From Brevundimonas sp. MF30-B (GTDB lineage Bacteria > Pseudomonadota > Alphaproteobacteria > Caulobacterales > Caulobacteraceae), in NCBI RefSeq assembly GCF_004683885.1, contig NZ_CP038440.1:2204001-2268000 (forward strand): a DNA stretch of 64,000 bases. The letters are read 5' to 3'. Below are positions 34,279-44,917 of this stretch, in pieces (the stretch's first letter is position 1; each line of letters opens with the position of its first letter). Made by a program: the position numbers and the translations under genes. The notes under the pieces are model-generated. The model was not told the origin of the DNA. It saw only the letters and a program-made list of their open reading frames with translations, and made no database searches.

Positions 34279-34997
34279 CGACTTTCGACCCATTCCGCGT
34301 GCCCCGCCGCGCGCAGTTCGCACGCCGGACACTCGCCACAGCCATAGCCCCAGGCGTGGCGGTGTGTGCGGTCGCCCTGATAGCAGGTGTGGCTGTCCTC
34401 GATGATCAGCTCGACCAGGGCGTCGCCGCCGATCCGATGGGCCAGCGCCCAGGTCTGGGCCTTCGTCAGCCACATCAGCGGCGTTTCGATCACCACTGGC
34501 TTGTCCAAGCCCAGCGACAATGCGCGCGCCATGGCCTGAATGGTGTCGTCGCGGCAGTCGGGATAGCCGGAGTAGTCGGTCTCGCACATGCCGCCGACCA
34601 GCACGTCCAGCCCGCGTCGGTCGGCCAGAGCCGCCGCCGTTGTCAGGAACACCAGGTTTCGTCCCGGCACGAAGGTTGTCGGCAGGCCGCGCGCATCCAT
34701 CTCGATTTTGCGATCGGCGGTCAGGGCGCTTTCGGCGATCCGGCCGTATCCGGTCAGATCGACGACGTGATCCGGCCCTAGACGGTCGGCCCACCGCGGC
34801 AGGGCCTCGACCACACGCTCGCGCACCGCCTGTCGCGCCTGCATCTCGACCATATGCCGCTGGCCGTAGTCGAAGCCAACGGTCTCGACCCGAGCGAACC
34901 GCTCCAGCGCCCAGGCCAGGCAGGTGGCGCTGTCCTGCCCGCCCGAAAACAGGACAAGGGCGGACGTGGCGGGCGTTGATGAGGTGAAATCGCTCAT
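34275..34997 (-). CDS. queC: 7-cyano-7-deazaguanine synthase QueC
   Basis: A 240-residue PP-loop ATPase that converts 7-carboxy-7-deazaguanine to preQ0. The [14 protein letters not shown] motif binds ATP. The zinc-binding Cys cluster is at the C-terminus (HTCYQG, then C-x2-C-x2-C in GCGECPAC). I chose the ATG at 34997 ([20 protein letters not shown]), not the longer frame. It is first in the queCED operon. I saw no preQ1 riboswitch in the 35000-35160 leader. Confidence 0.96.
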   Translation of the reverse strand: MSDFTSSTPATSALVLFSGGQDSATCLAWALERFARVETVGFDYGQRHMVEMQARQAVRERVVEALPRWADRLGPDHVVDLTGYGRIAESALTADRKIEMDARGLPTTFVPGRNLVFLTTAAALADRRGLDVLVGGMCETDYSGYPDCRDDTIQAMARALSLGLDKPVVIETPLMWLTKAQTWALAHRIGGDALVELIIEDSHTCYQGDRTHRHAWGYGCGECPACELRAAGHAEWVESR

Positions 34998-35195
34998 GGC
35001 AAGTCTGCGGTCGGCCGTTCGGCCGCGCGCATGCGTCAGTCCAGGGTGTGTCGGTTGATGGGGCGGCCTTTTAACCCAGCCGTCCCCGCAGCGCAAAAAT
35101 GGTTTTCGCCGTGCTGAGCAAAAGTCGGCGAAGCTTAAGGATTCCGCAAAGGGTCCACGGCATTGTCCACCGGTCTCAGTGGAGTTCCGGCCAGT

Positions 35196-36809
35196 ATGCC
35201 GACCATGGAAGCGTTTATCCGGAGGGTCGACCCCGTCAGCCCGACCGCGACGGCCAGCGACGCCTTCGCGCGCTTTGAGGCCGACCCGGCCCTGCTGGCC
35301 CTTGCCGTGGTCGACGACGCTCGTCCCGTAGGCTTGATCGAGCGCGACGCCCTACTGCTGAAGCTGGCCGCCCCTTTGGGTCACGCGCTCTACCTCGACC
35401 GCCCGGTTGTGCATGTCATGGACAACGAGCCTGCAATCGTGGAGGCCGGCGTTCGAGTGGACGCCTTCTGCGACGCCTTTCTGCGCGGGGGAGTTGACAC
35501 CTTGCTGCGAGGGTTCATCGTAACCCACGAAGGGCGGTACTTGGGTGTCGGCGCCGGCGTCAGCGTGCTCCAGGCCCTCAACGAGCATCACCGGACTCAG
35601 AACCAAGAGTTGGCCGAGCAGAGCCGGCACCTCTCGGATGCGCGAGTTCAAGAACTGGCCGCCGCACGCGGCCGCAGCCAGTTCCTCGCCATCATGAGTC
35701 ACGAGCTTCGCACGCCCATGAACGGGGTGTTGGCCGTGGCGGAGTTGCTGCGCCGGCAACCTCTCAACGCCACCGCCCTGGCTCATGTTCAGACGATCAC
35801 GGACTCGTCCGAAACATTGCTGCGCATACTTCAGGACGCCCTGGATCTGTCGCGCGCTCAGGCGGGTGAACTCGAACTGCAGCCGGTCGCATCGCCCCTG
35901 CGGGCGCTCATGGACGACGTGCAGGCCTTGTGGGCGCCGCGTGCGTCTCAGGACGGCGTCACCCTCATGGTGCGCTATCAGGGCGACACCGATCTGGCCG
36001 CCACGATCGACCCGGTGCGTCTGAAGCAGGTGTTCAACAACCTGGTCGGCAATGCGCTTAAATTCGCGCGGAACGGCGTGGTCGAAGCCGGACTTCACGC
36101 CTGGGTCGAGAACGGCCGCGTCCGGATGCAGGCTCGAGTACGTGACGACGGTCCCGGCGTGGCCGCAGACCGCATCGACACCATTTTCGAGCCTTTCGTT
36201 CATGAGGCCGGTCCCGACGGCGCCGGCCTGGGCCTGGCCATCTGCCGCCAGATCATCGACCGGATGGGCGGCCGCATCTGGGCCGAGAACAACCCTGGCC
36301 GGGGGGCCACCTTCGCCTTCGACCTGGACGCCGAGCGAGCGCAGGTCGAAGCGGCGCCTGTCTCAAACGTCGCGGATCTCGCGAGCTTGGAGCTCTCGGC
36401 TCGCCCGCATGTCCTGATCGTCGACGACAACGCCACGAACCGCGTCGTCGCCCAAGCCCTTTGCGAAATGTTCGGTTGCACCTCCGAGTTGGCCGAGGAC
36501 GGGCAGGAAGCGCTGGAGGCCGTTCAGGCCCGGCCGTTCGACCTGATACTGATGGACATCAAGATGCCGCGTCTGGACGGCGTCGAAGCCACGCGAGCGA
36601 TCCGCGCCCTGCCCGACGCCTGCAGCAAGACTCCTATCATCGCCCTCACCGCCAACGCAGATCCCGAAGACGCAAAACGCTACGTCGCCGCCGGCATGGC
36701 CTGCGTGGTCGAGAAGCCGATCAAGCCCGAGCGGCTCCGCATGGCGATGAATACGGCGCTCGCCGTGCCTGACACGTCTATCGAGGAGACTTCACGCGCG
36801 GTCGCGTGA
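35196..36809 (+). CDS. soluble hybrid sensor histidine kinase with receiver domain
   Basis: A protein of about 537 residues without transmembrane helices. The N-terminal 120 residues resemble a pair of CBS-like repeats ([44 protein letters not shown]). A short coiled segment leads to HisKA with the phospho-His in [16 protein letters not shown] (about residue 169), HATPase ([20 protein letters not shown]), and a C-terminal receiver with DD near VDDNATN and the phospho-Asp in [13 protein letters not shown]. The start is uncertain: the TTG at 35163 is an alternative. One GANTC site (35140-35144) lies upstream. Confidence 0.88.
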   Translation: MPTMEAFIRRVDPVSPTATASDAFARFEADPALLALAVVDDARPVGLIERDALLLKLAAPLGHALYLDRPVVHVMDNEPAIVEAGVRVDAFCDAFLRGGVDTLLRGFIVTHEGRYLGVGAGVSVLQALNEHHRTQNQELAEQSRHLSDARVQELAAARGRSQFLAIMSHELRTPMNGVLAVAELLRRQPLNATALAHVQTITDSSETLLRILQDALDLSRAQAGELELQPVASPLRALMDDVQALWAPRASQDGVTLMVRYQGDTDLAATIDPVRLKQVFNNLVGNALKFARNGVVEAGLHAWVENGRVRMQARVRDDGPGVAADRIDTIFEPFVHEAGPDGAGLGLAICRQIIDRMGGRIWAENNPGRGATFAFDLDAERAQVEAAPVSNVADLASLELSARPHVLIVDDNATNRVVAQALCEMFGCTSELAEDGQEALEAVQARPFDLILMDIKMPRLDGVEATRAIRALPDACSKTPIIALTANADPEDAKRYVAAGMACVVEKPIKPERLRMAMNTALAVPDTSIEETSRAVA

Positions 36810-36856
36810 CGGCTTTCGCCACTTTGCCGCCGCGCCTGCGTGTTGGAAGCTGCGCG

Positions 36857-37414
36857 ATGCGCTCCGTCTGGCTGTTGATCGTCCTGTCCTCGCTCTCCGC
36901 CTGCTCCGCCGCCCGGTCGGCCGGCGATGGCGTGCGCACGGTGGCGACAGGATGGGACGAGGCCGCCTCGGCTCCGCTGGAGGACCTTGGACTGCGCCGT
37001 CAAGCTATTCCGATGGTGCTGCTGCAGGCCAACGCCGCGCCCTATGATCAGCGCAACCTCCATCAGTGCAGTTCGATCGCCCGTGAAGTGGAACGCCTGA
37101 ACGAAGCGTTGGGCCCGGATGCTGACGAACCTCCCGCTCCCGACGGCCGCCTGCTCAGCGAGCGCGCTTCTGACGCCGCGTCCAAGGCTGCGCTAGACGC
37201 TATACGAGAGGCGGCGACAGACTTCATTCCAGGGCGGAGCTGGATCCGCCGCCTGACTGGCGCTGAACAGCATAGCCGTCAGGTTCAGGAGGCGCTGCAG
37301 GCCGGTCGTCTGCGCCGCGCCTTCCTCAAAGGATTGGGCATGCAACGCAACTGCGCCCCGCCGGCGGCGCCCAGTTGGTATCGACCGCGCGGAATCAACT
37401 GGCCGAGTCAGTAG
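36857..37414 (+). CDS. hypothetical lipoprotein
   Basis: A 185-residue protein that I do not recognise. It has a signal peptide with lipobox LSAC (residues 13-16 after MRSVWLLIVLSSLSAC). The mature part is helical and Ala-rich with two further cysteines. I chose the ATG at 36857 because a longer frame opening at 36806 would overlap the kinase stop and bury the signal peptide. It overlaps the convergent COQ9 gene by 20 bp at the 3' end. Confidence 0.7.
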   Translation: MRSVWLLIVLSSLSACSAARSAGDGVRTVATGWDEAASAPLEDLGLRRQAIPMVLLQANAAPYDQRNLHQCSSIAREVERLNEALGPDADEPPAPDGRLLSERASDAASKAALDAIREAATDFIPGRSWIRRLTGAEQHSRQVQEALQAGRLRRAFLKGLGMQRNCAPPAAPSWYRPRGINWPSQ

Positions 37415-38108
37415 ACTCTGCGCCGGCCGATCGGGCCCCGTAACGCAGACGCGCAAACGTCTCGATAAGCCGGTTGGCCGGGGCGTTGAAGTCCTTGCCG
37501 GCCTTCCATTTCTCGAACGCCATGACGTTGTCGATGCGACGCGCTACAAAGGCCTCGGCGGCTTCGCGTCCATCGAACCAGCGCATCGTCATCGCCGGGA
37601 TCAGGATGCCGGCCAGAATAGCGCGCTTGGAATAGTGGTTCTGATCGGTCGCCGTGTCTCCGGCCCAGCGCCACAGATGGTTCGCCGTCTCCCACGCCAG
37701 CCTGAGCCCGAGGTCCGCGTTGGGAGGAAGCGCCAGAAAACCCGCGCAGCGCCGGCACGCGTCGACATCCCGCGCCCCGGCCTCCAGCCGCGCCGACACC
37801 GCAGAGGCGATGCGCTCGCGAATCTTCAGGGATCCGGCGTCGATCTGGGACAGGGCCTCCAACGCCCGCGCATCGTGGCGGCGCGACAGCAGAGCGGCGA
37901 GATCGCGGGCGCCGTTCGGCAAAAGCAGTTCTTCGTCCCCTTCGGACAGGCCGTTCGCCGCGCAGGCCGCCCGCACCAGCCGCCCGCTCCATCCCACGCT
38001 CCCTGCCCGCACGACCGCGGCGTCAAGCACGGCCTGTTCGGTGGTTTCCGCCCAGTCGGGCGCGTCCGAATCAGGCGGGGTGGCTGCTGCGGGATCAATG
38101 TGGGTCAT
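37395..38108 (-). CDS. COQ9-family ubiquinone biosynthesis protein
   Basis: A 237-residue protein of the COQ9 family: an N-terminal TetR-like helical part ([18 protein letters not shown]) followed by the COQ9 domain ([10 protein letters not shown] form, [26 protein letters not shown]). COQ9 is a lipid-binding partner of the COQ7 hydroxylase in eukaryotes and alphaproteobacteria. It stands alone here, divergent from rpsU, and overlaps the lipoprotein gene tail to tail by 20 bp. Confidence 0.9.
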   Translation of the reverse strand: MTHIDPAAATPPDSDAPDWAETTEQAVLDAAVVRAGSVGWSGRLVRAACAANGLSEGDEELLLPNGARDLAALLSRRHDARALEALSQIDAGSLKIRERIASAVSARLEAGARDVDACRRCAGFLALPPNADLGLRLAWETANHLWRWAGDTATDQNHYSKRAILAGILIPAMTMRWFDGREAAEAFVARRIDNVMAFEKWKAGKDFNAPANRLIETFARLRYGARSAGAESTDSAS

Positions 38109-38296
38109 CGCCCCAGGATAAGCCTGTTTTGCGGGCTTGCCGAGCCGTTCGCGATCATCGCGACGATCTGGACACGACCGGACGCCTCGTGTATCAGCGC
38201 GCCTTCATCCGGAAGCCCTGCTTTCGGGAGAGCATTTATTTGTCTGCCCGTCTCCCTTGGATAAGGACGCGGCGGGCGGCCAAAGGAGAGATTCAC

Positions 38297-38533
38297 CTGG
38301 TTCAGATTTTCGTCCGCGACAACAACGTCGATCAGGCGCTGAAAGCCCTGAAGAAGAAGATGCAGCGCGAAGGCAGCTTCCGTGAGATGAAGCGCCACGT
38401 GCACTACGAGAAGCCCTCGGAGAAGCGTGCTCGCCAGAAGGCTGAGGCCGTGCGCCGCGCCCGCAAGCTGGCCCGCAAGCGCGCCCAGCGCGAGGGCCTG
38501 CTGCCCGCGCCCAAGCCCCGTCCCGGCCGCTGA
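38297..38533 (+). CDS. rpsU: 30S ribosomal protein S21 with an apparent CTG start
   Basis: 78 residues. The body [20 protein letters not shown] and the basic tail [15 protein letters not shown] are unmistakable S21. No ATG, GTG or TTG lies at the conserved N-terminus (family M-V-Q-I-F-V). The codon before GTT-CAG-ATT is CTG, and AAGGAG ends eight bases before it, so CTG is the best start. An ATT two codons earlier is too close to the ribosome binding site. A GATTC site lies between the two. A strong terminator follows. S21 helps mRNA recruitment on the 30S subunit. Confidence 0.92.
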   Translation: MVQIFVRDNNVDQALKALKKKMQREGSFREMKRHVHYEKPSEKRARQKAEAVRRARKLARKRAQREGLLPAPKPRPGR

Positions 38534-38557
38534 GCCGAGCGACAGCTTGGAAGAGAT

Positions 38558-38589
38558 AAGGCCGCCTTCTTCGGAAGGCGGCCTTTTTC
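38558..38589 (+). terminator. intrinsic terminator after rpsU
   Basis: AAGGCCGCCTTC and GAAGGCGGCCTT pair perfectly over 12 bp around a TTCG tetraloop, and the stem runs straight into a T-tract ending at 38589. It lies 24 bases after the rpsU stop. Confidence 0.9.
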
Positions 38590-38651
38590 ATATCCGGTGC
38601 TCGACGACGGATTGCGCCACGCCCCGCGACCCGCTAATCACGCCGCCTGCC

Positions 38652-38743
38652 GGAGACGTGGCCGAGTGGCTGAAGGCAACGGTTTGCTAAATCGTCGTAC
38701 CCTGTAAGGGGTACCGAGGGTTCGAATCCCTCCGTCTCCGCCA
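38652..38743 (+). tRNA. tRNA-Ser (anticodon GCT)
   Basis: The acceptor stem GGAGACG pairs with CGTCTCC at 38733-38739, followed by G and an encoded CCA. The anticodon loop TTGCTAA gives GCT, which reads AGC/AGU. A long variable arm (TACCCTGTAAGGGGTA) marks a class II tRNA, and the T-arm is GAGGGTTCGAATCCCTC. It lies just after the rpsU terminator. Its 3' end faces the glycosyltransferase gene. Confidence 0.96.
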
Positions 38744-38848
38744 GACCTTTCGCCACACGCCAGGCTGGCAGCCGCTTCGGCGGGGCGTCTGCTCGCGGAA
38801 CCTTTGCCGTTTCCGGGTCTTTGTGCTGAAGGCTCAAAGGGCTGGACG

Positions 38849-40171
38849 ATGCGCTTCCTGTTCACCACATTCGAAGGCGGAGGGCACGTTCCGCCGGCGC
38901 TGCTCGCGGCTTCGGCTCTTCGGCAGCGGGGGCACGAGGTCCTCTTGGTGTCCGATCCGGTGAATGAGGACGCCGCCCGGGCGGTTGGTCTTGCGTTTGC
39001 GCCTTGGCGAACGGCGCCGCAGCGCACGGCTGTGGCTCAAGCCGACGACCCGCTACAGGATTGGCGGCGACGCTGGCCGCCCCGGGTGGTCAAGGCCGTC
39101 TGTGACGCCGTCATGACGGGCCCTGCAGAGGCCTATGCGAATGATACACGCACCTACATCGATGCTTTCTCCCCCGATCTGGTGGTGTCCAACGAGCTTC
39201 TCCTGGGAGCCATGATCGCCACGGAGTCCAGCAGCCGGCCCCTGGCGCTGTTGTCGGGGAATCTCTGGCCCTATCCCACCCGACCCGATCTTCCCCCGTT
39301 CGGGCCAGGGTGGCCCTTGCCACGCACGTCTCACGCTGTTCGCTTCCATCAGGAGGCCCGGCAGATGATCCAGCGCTGGTTCGACGCCGGGCTGGGCGAC
39401 CTGAACCGTGCGCGCGTCGCTCACGGCTTGGCGCCGCTCTCGGGGGTGGTGGATCAACTCGCGGCGGCCGCTCTCGTTGTTCTCGGCACCAGCCGCACCT
39501 TCGACTACGGGTTGATGCCGCCCTCTCCCTTCATCCACGCTGGGCCCTTGATCGATCTTCCTGAGGCCACGACGGCGCGACCGGCGACTTCCAGGCCAAG
39601 GCCTCGGGTCCTCGTGTCCTTCAGCACTACATTCCAAAATCAGGCGCCCGTCATGGCGCGGTGCCTGCGCGCCCTAGCCCCGCTCGACGTCGACGTCATC
39701 GCCACCACGGGCCCGGCCTTGGACCCCGGCACCTTGCCCGCTCCCGGCAACGCCAAGGTGGTTGCGTGGGCCGATCATGACGTCGTGGTTCCCGAATGCG
39801 ACTTGGTGATCTGCCACGGCGGCCACGGCACGCTGCTTCGCCCTCTGCGCCACGGCGTCCCGGTGCTGTGTCTGCCCATGGGGCGTGACCATCCAGAAAA
39901 CGGGCGCAGACTGGCTTTCCATGCCGCCGGCGTGGTGACCTCGAGAGACACGTCGACACGCCGATTGAGAGCCTTGGCGAAGGGCATGCTCGCGAACCCC
40001 GCCTACGCCGCCGCTGCGGGCGCCCTCGGTCGTCGCATAGTGCATGAGCAAGCCGAAGAGCGGGCGGCCGGCCTGGCGGCGCTGGAACGGCTGGCCGCCA
40101 TGTCGGTCGAAGCTCAGGCGTTCCTACGAGACCAGGGTGGACTCCAGCATCCACTGAAAACAGCAAGTTAG
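38849..40171 (+). CDS. UGT/MGT-type glycosyltransferase (GT1 family)
   Basis: A 440-residue GT-B fold protein. The N-terminus MRFLFTTFEGGGHVPPALLAAS is the acceptor-domain start. The donor-binding signature HGGHGTLLRPLRHGVPVLCLPM lies at about residues 328-349. Relatives glycosylate lipids, carotenoids or small molecules; the acceptor cannot be told. It is a single gene between two convergent tRNA-Ser genes, followed by 200 bp of noticeably AT-richer DNA, so recent acquisition is possible. I chose the ATG at 38849 because the conserved N-terminus starts there. Confidence 0.88.
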   Translation: MRFLFTTFEGGGHVPPALLAASALRQRGHEVLLVSDPVNEDAARAVGLAFAPWRTAPQRTAVAQADDPLQDWRRRWPPRVVKAVCDAVMTGPAEAYANDTRTYIDAFSPDLVVSNELLLGAMIATESSSRPLALLSGNLWPYPTRPDLPPFGPGWPLPRTSHAVRFHQEARQMIQRWFDAGLGDLNRARVAHGLAPLSGVVDQLAAAALVVLGTSRTFDYGLMPPSPFIHAGPLIDLPEATTARPATSRPRPRVLVSFSTTFQNQAPVMARCLRALAPLDVDVIATTGPALDPGTLPAPGNAKVVAWADHDVVVPECDLVICHGGHGTLLRPLRHGVPVLCLPMGRDHPENGRRLAFHAAGVVTSRDTSTRRLRALAKGMLANPAYAAAAGALGRRIVHEQAEERAAGLAALERLAAMSVEAQAFLRDQGGLQHPLKTAS

Positions 40172-40374
40172 CTCGACTAACCGGGCATATGGTCCCTGCC
40201 AACTTCAATAGCTTAGTGAATACTGTCAAACCTTGTCGATGTTGACGTTGAGCTCACCCTCGCTGGGGCGAGGTCAAAATCGGAACTGCAAAGAAGCATG
40301 GCAACGGATAACCCATTCTAGCTTGCCACTTTTCTCACGCATCTCTTTAGAAATCAGCCAGTTGGCTAAGTGGA
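40172..40374. other. AT-richer non-coding segment before tRNA-Ser(GGA)
   Basis: These 203 bases are close to 50% G+C by eye, against about 67% around them, and hold no convincing gene. They lie between the glycosyltransferase stop and the 3' end of the minus-strand tRNA-Ser(GGA), the usual side for integration scars. No clear direct repeat or integrase was found. Confidence 0.5.
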
Positions 40375-40464
40375 TGGCGGACAGAGAGGGATTCGAACCC
40401 TCGGTAGGCTTTCACCTACACACGCTTTCCAAGCGTGCGCGATCGACCACTCCGCCACCTGTCC
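40375..40464 (-). tRNA. tRNA-Ser (anticodon GGA)
   Basis: On the minus strand the acceptor GGACAGG pairs with TCTGTCC (one G-T pair), followed by G and an encoded CCA. The anticodon stem CACGC/GCGTG encloses TTGGAAA, giving GGA, which reads UCC/UCU. It has a long class II variable arm and the T-arm GAGGGTTCGAATCCCTC, identical to that of tRNA-Ser(GCT) 1.7 kb away but inverted. Confidence 0.96.
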
Positions 40465-40595
40465 GTTTTCCACGCCCGGCGTGAACTCCGCCGGATGGTC
40501 GCCCGGGGAGGCGAGGCAGATAGAACAGGTCGGGCGGCTGGGCAAGCCGCCTGAAGCTCCCCATATGGCGTTCGAGACTTTTTCGGAGCCTGATC

Positions 40596-41246
<651 letters not shown>

Positions 41247-41268
41247 GCCTCCCTCCCCTCTTCCGACG

Positions 41269-44133
41269 CTAGCGAGCGGACGCGGCCAGCCTGTCGTTGA
41301 CCAGCTCCGCCGGACCGTAACCCAAGGCCTCCAGCCGCTCGCGCTGGCTCGCCGCGTCGCCGACCACGACATAGATCATGCGGTCGGTGTCGATATAGCG
41401 GTCGGCCAGCGCCTGCACCTGCTCGATGGTCAGACGGTCGATGACCTGGGCCTCGGCGCTGAGGTAGTCGGCCGGCAGACCGTAGTCGCCGATGGCTTCC
41501 AGCACGCCCAGCTTGGCGCCGGAGGTCTCGAAGGCGCGCGCCCGGCTGCGCGACAGGGCGCTCTGCGTCACGGTCAGGTCGTCGGCCGTGAAGGTCGAGC
41601 CGTAGTCGCGCAGGATGTCGCGCGCCAGGGTCGCGGCCTCCAGCGTCACATTGGAGCGCACCGAGCTGCGCAGCGCATAGTCGCCCAGCGTCCGCCGCGC
41701 CTGAAAGCCCGAACCGACGCCATAGGTGTAGCCCGCGCCCTCGCGCAGCTGCTGGGTCAGGCGCGAGGCGAAGCCGCCCCCGCCCAGGCGATAGTTGGCC
41801 GCCACGCCCGGATAGTAGTTCGGATCCTGCCGGGTCAGCGACGGCGCGCCGAACATCAGCACGGACTGGGCCGCGCCGGGCACGTCATAGAAGAACACTC
41901 GCGATCGCTCCGGCGGCGGCGGACTGGCGTAGGCCGGGACCTCGACCGCGCGATCGGGCCAGCGCGCCGCCATCCCGCGCAGCGCCGCCGTGGCGCCCGC
42001 CTGATCCACGGCGCCGACGACACGGAAGCGGGCGTTGGAAGGCGACCACAGGGCCAGCATGGCCTTCAGATCGTCCATGTCCAGCGCGGCGACCGAGGCC
42101 GCCGTGCCCAGCCGGTTGCGCGACAGGATGTGGTCATCGCCGTAGGCCACAACGTCATAGACGCGCTGGGCGATCTGAACCGGCTGAGACTGCTGGGCGG
42201 CCAGCTGAGCCGTGATCGACGATTTCAGCAGCGCCAGTTCGGCCTCGTCCCAACGCGGCTCCAGCAGCATCTCCTCGACAATGGCCAGGGTGGCGTCGAA
42301 GTTGCGCGACAGGGTCGTGCCGGTGATCAGGAAGCGCTCTTCGCCCGAAGCTACGGTGACGGAAGCGCCCAGGGCCTTCAACGCATTCTCCAGCTCGGCG
42401 GGCGTACGGCGCGCCGTGCCGCGGTTCATGAGGGCCGCCAGCATGTTGGCGGCGCCTGGCTGCTGCGGATCGTCGAACAGCTGGCCGCCGTCGACCGACA
42501 GCTGGAAGGTGACCAAGGGCACTTCGTCGTTCTCGATGCCCGAGACCTTCACCCCATTGGGCAAGTCGGCGTTCCAGATCGAGGGCGACGCAACGACCGG
42601 CGTCGGACCGGCAGGCGGCTCGACCGTGCGGTCGATGGCCGAGGGCGTGCGCTGCACGACCGCCTGGGCGGCGTTGGGATCGACAGCGGCCTCGGCGCCC
42701 TGGACGATCGGCTCGATCACGACGCGCGCGACCTCCGAGCCTTCCAGCGCCAGCTCGGCCTGTCCGCGCGGGACGAAGCTGGTGGCCACAAAGGGTCGAT
42801 CCTTGATGTAGGTGCGGTAGACCCGGGCCACGTCCTCGGCAGTGACGGCCTGGATGGCGGCCAGATCGGCGTCCGGCGTGGTGCCGAAGAGATCATAGCG
42901 CGCCAGGGCCGAGCCCTTGCCCAACACCGAACCCAGCGAAGCGTAGAAGCCGGCCTCCGCCTGCGTCTTGACTCGTTCCAGGGCGGCGGCGTCGACCCCG
43001 TCGCGCTCGAACCGCGCCAGGCCTTCGTCCAGCCGAGTCTTGACCACGTCCAGGTCCGTGCCGTCGAAGGCGGTGACTTGCAGTTGAGCCATGCCGGCGA
43101 TCTGCTGGCTCATGGCCCAGCCGCCGACGGAATCGGTGACCTTGGCCTCTTCGACCAGCAGCTTGGTCAGCGGCGAATCGCGGCCGTCGGTCAGCAGGGT
43201 CATCAGCGTGTCCAGCGCCGCCTCGTCCGCATGGCCGCGCTCCACGCCCGGCCAGGTCAACGTCAGGCGCGGAAGGCGGGCGAAGTTGTCCTCATGCATC
43301 AGCCGCCGGCTCTCGCTCAGCTGGGCCGGCTGCGGGCGGACGGCCGGCGGCTCCTCCCCGCGCGGGATCTCAGCGAAATAGCGTTCGACCCAGGCGCGGG
43401 CCTGGTCGGGATCGAAGTCCCCGGCGATGACCAGGGTCGAGTTGTTGGGCGTGTACCAGCGGCGATAGAACTCCTGCACGTCCTCGAGGGTCGCGGCGTC
43501 CAGATCGGCCAGCGAGCCGATCACCGGCCAGCTGTAAGGGTGCCCCTGCGGGAACAGGTTCTCCAGGATCACCGTGAAGGTGTGGCCATAGGGCTGGTTG
43601 TCGTTGGACTGGCGCTTCTCGTTCTTGACGACCTGCTTTTCCTTGGCGAGCACAGGCTCGGTCACGGTGTTGATGAAGAAGCCCAGCTTGTCGGCCTCGG
43701 CCCAGATCATCTTCTCAAGGGCGTCGTTCGGCACTGTCTGCAGATAGTCGGTCAGGTCGAAGCTAGTGGAGCCGTTGGCGCCCGAGCCGCCGATGCGCGC
43801 ACTCATGGCGTCCAGCCCGCCGGGGCCGAGGTTCTCGGAGTTCAGGAAGAACAGGTGCTCGAAAAGATGGGCGAAGCCGGTGCGGCCCGGTGTTTCGCGG
43901 GCCGATCCGACGCGCGCCGCCAACACGACGGCCGTGACGGGATCCGACTTGTCGACGTGGAAGATGACCCGCAAGCCGTTGTCCAGTTCGAAGGTCTGGA
44001 TCGGGATCAGCCGGCCGGTCGTTGCGGCCGATGTCGCGGCAGCGGCGGATGGATCGGCGCTCTGCGCCAGAACCGGGCCGGACAAGGCCACTAGGGCTGC
44101 CCCCGCAACCGAGGCGATCAGGATCTTGCGCAT
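41269..44133 (-). CDS. M16-family zinc metallopeptidase (two-domain, exported)
   Basis: A 954-residue protein with a signal peptide (ending GPVLAQ) and two M16 units. The first carries the inverted zinc motif HLFEH (HxxEH) after [13 protein letters not shown], with the distal Glu region about 75 residues later ([18 protein letters not shown]). The second unit (from about residue 520) lacks HxxEH and is the usual inactive partner ([20 protein letters not shown]). It probably degrades peptides in the periplasm. I chose the ATG at 44133, where the signal peptide begins. Confidence 0.93.
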   Translation of the reverse strand: MRKILIASVAGAALVALSGPVLAQSADPSAAAATSAATTGRLIPIQTFELDNGLRVIFHVDKSDPVTAVVLAARVGSARETPGRTGFAHLFEHLFFLNSENLGPGGLDAMSARIGGSGANGSTSFDLTDYLQTVPNDALEKMIWAEADKLGFFINTVTEPVLAKEKQVVKNEKRQSNDNQPYGHTFTVILENLFPQGHPYSWPVIGSLADLDAATLEDVQEFYRRWYTPNNSTLVIAGDFDPDQARAWVERYFAEIPRGEEPPAVRPQPAQLSESRRLMHEDNFARLPRLTLTWPGVERGHADEAALDTLMTLLTDGRDSPLTKLLVEEAKVTDSVGGWAMSQQIAGMAQLQVTAFDGTDLDVVKTRLDEGLARFERDGVDAAALERVKTQAEAGFYASLGSVLGKGSALARYDLFGTTPDADLAAIQAVTAEDVARVYRTYIKDRPFVATSFVPRGQAELALEGSEVARVVIEPIVQGAEAAVDPNAAQAVVQRTPSAIDRTVEPPAGPTPVVASPSIWNADLPNGVKVSGIENDEVPLVTFQLSVDGGQLFDDPQQPGAANMLAALMNRGTARRTPAELENALKALGASVTVASGEERFLITGTTLSRNFDATLAIVEEMLLEPRWDEAELALLKSSITAQLAAQQSQPVQIAQRVYDVVAYGDDHILSRNRLGTAASVAALDMDDLKAMLALWSPSNARFRVVGAVDQAGATAALRGMAARWPDRAVEVPAYASPPPPERSRVFFYDVPGAAQSVLMFGAPSLTRQDPNYYPGVAANYRLGGGGFASRLTQQLREGAGYTYGVGSGFQARRTLGDYALRSSVRSNVTLEAATLARDILRDYGSTFTADDLTVTQSALSRSRARAFETSGAKLGVLEAIGDYGLPADYLSAEAQVIDRLTIEQVQALADRYIDTDRMIYVVVGDAASQRERLEALGYGPAELVNDRLAASAR

Positions 44134-44280
44134 TGTGGTCTCCCCCATTTCCGCGAGGCCGATGTTAGCCGCGTCCGCACAAAACATGCACGCGCGTGTC
44201 GCCGTATGACGGCGAATTCATCAATTCGCCACGCCCGCGCCGCGGATGAAGCCAATGGGAGGTTGTGGCAGCCTCGCCAC

Positions 44281-44310
44281 GCTCCCGGCATGTTTTGCCG
44301 TGACGGGAGC
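44281..44310. other. stem-loop in the leader of the membrane-protein gene
   Basis: GCTCCCG (44281-44287) pairs with CGGGAGC (44304-44310), and within the loop GGCA can pair with TGCC. It lies 55 bases before the GTG start at 44365, between the divergent M16 and membrane-protein genes. It could be a leader structure; there is no further support. Confidence 0.3.
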
Positions 44311-44364
44311 CTTCGCACCCCGCCACGGTTCTGCATTTCAGCCCGTTCACCTTGGATCGACCGC

Positions 44365-44778
44365 GTGACCTTGGTCCCCGTCCTGCCCCATTCCTACAAG
44401 CCTCGCCCGCGCAAAGGCGAGAGCCTGCTGCGACGTCTGCGTCGATGGGGCGTGATGGGCATGGGCGGCCTGCTGGTGCTGCTGGGCATATTGATCGCGC
44501 CCCTGCCAGGTCCGCTAGGCGTGCCTGTGTCGCTGCTCGGCCTGGTGCTGATCCTGCGTAACTCCTACTGGGCCAAGCGGCAGTTCATCCGCGCGCAGTA
44601 TGCACGGCCGAAATGGGTCTATCCCTTCCGTCGGCTGATGCGGAAGAAACCGGAGTTCGCGCCCGTGTTCTGGCAGCAGGCCCTGCGGGCGGAGAAGCTG
44701 GTGGTCAAACGCCCGCGGCGTCGTCTGGTCCGACTGCGCAAGGGTTTGCGCCGATACATCCGCAAACTCTTTCGCTGA
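44365..44778 (+). CDS. membrane protein with very basic tail (PGPGW-like)
   Basis: A 137-residue protein. After a basic stretch (KPRPRKGESLLRRLRRW) come two close transmembrane segments separated by APLPGPLGVP, then WAKRQFIRAQ and a strongly basic C-terminal tail (RRRLVRLRKGLRRYIRKLFR). The PLPGPLG turn with a following WAKR recalls PGPGW-type putative membrane proteins. The start is taken as GTG at 44365, because upstream codons in the same frame lie in the hairpin region. Function is unknown. Confidence 0.6.
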   Translation: MTLVPVLPHSYKPRPRKGESLLRRLRRWGVMGMGGLLVLLGILIAPLPGPLGVPVSLLGLVLILRNSYWAKRQFIRAQYARPKWVYPFRRLMRKKPEFAPVFWQQALRAEKLVVKRPRRRLVRLRKGLRRYIRKLFR

Positions 44779-44917
44779 AGCCTTCGCGGTCGCGAAACAC
44801 CCGCCCATCCATCTCGCAACCGCGAAGCACGGCAATGTGAACGCCGCCGCCAGCCAAAGGCGTATCCTCCCAAGTGCGTAATCGGAACGACCAACGGCGT
44901 TGGGAGGCGCTATCGTT

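Noticed and set aside
35000..35160. Possible preQ1 or other riboswitch ahead of queC
   Set aside because: No preQ1-I or preQ1-II core could be matched; only a weak CGCCG/CGGCG pairing was seen.
38716..40402. Identical 17-bp inverted repeats around the glycosyltransferase as attachment sites
   Set aside because: They are simply the T-arms of two tRNA-Ser genes; no direct repeat or integrase supports site-specific insertion.
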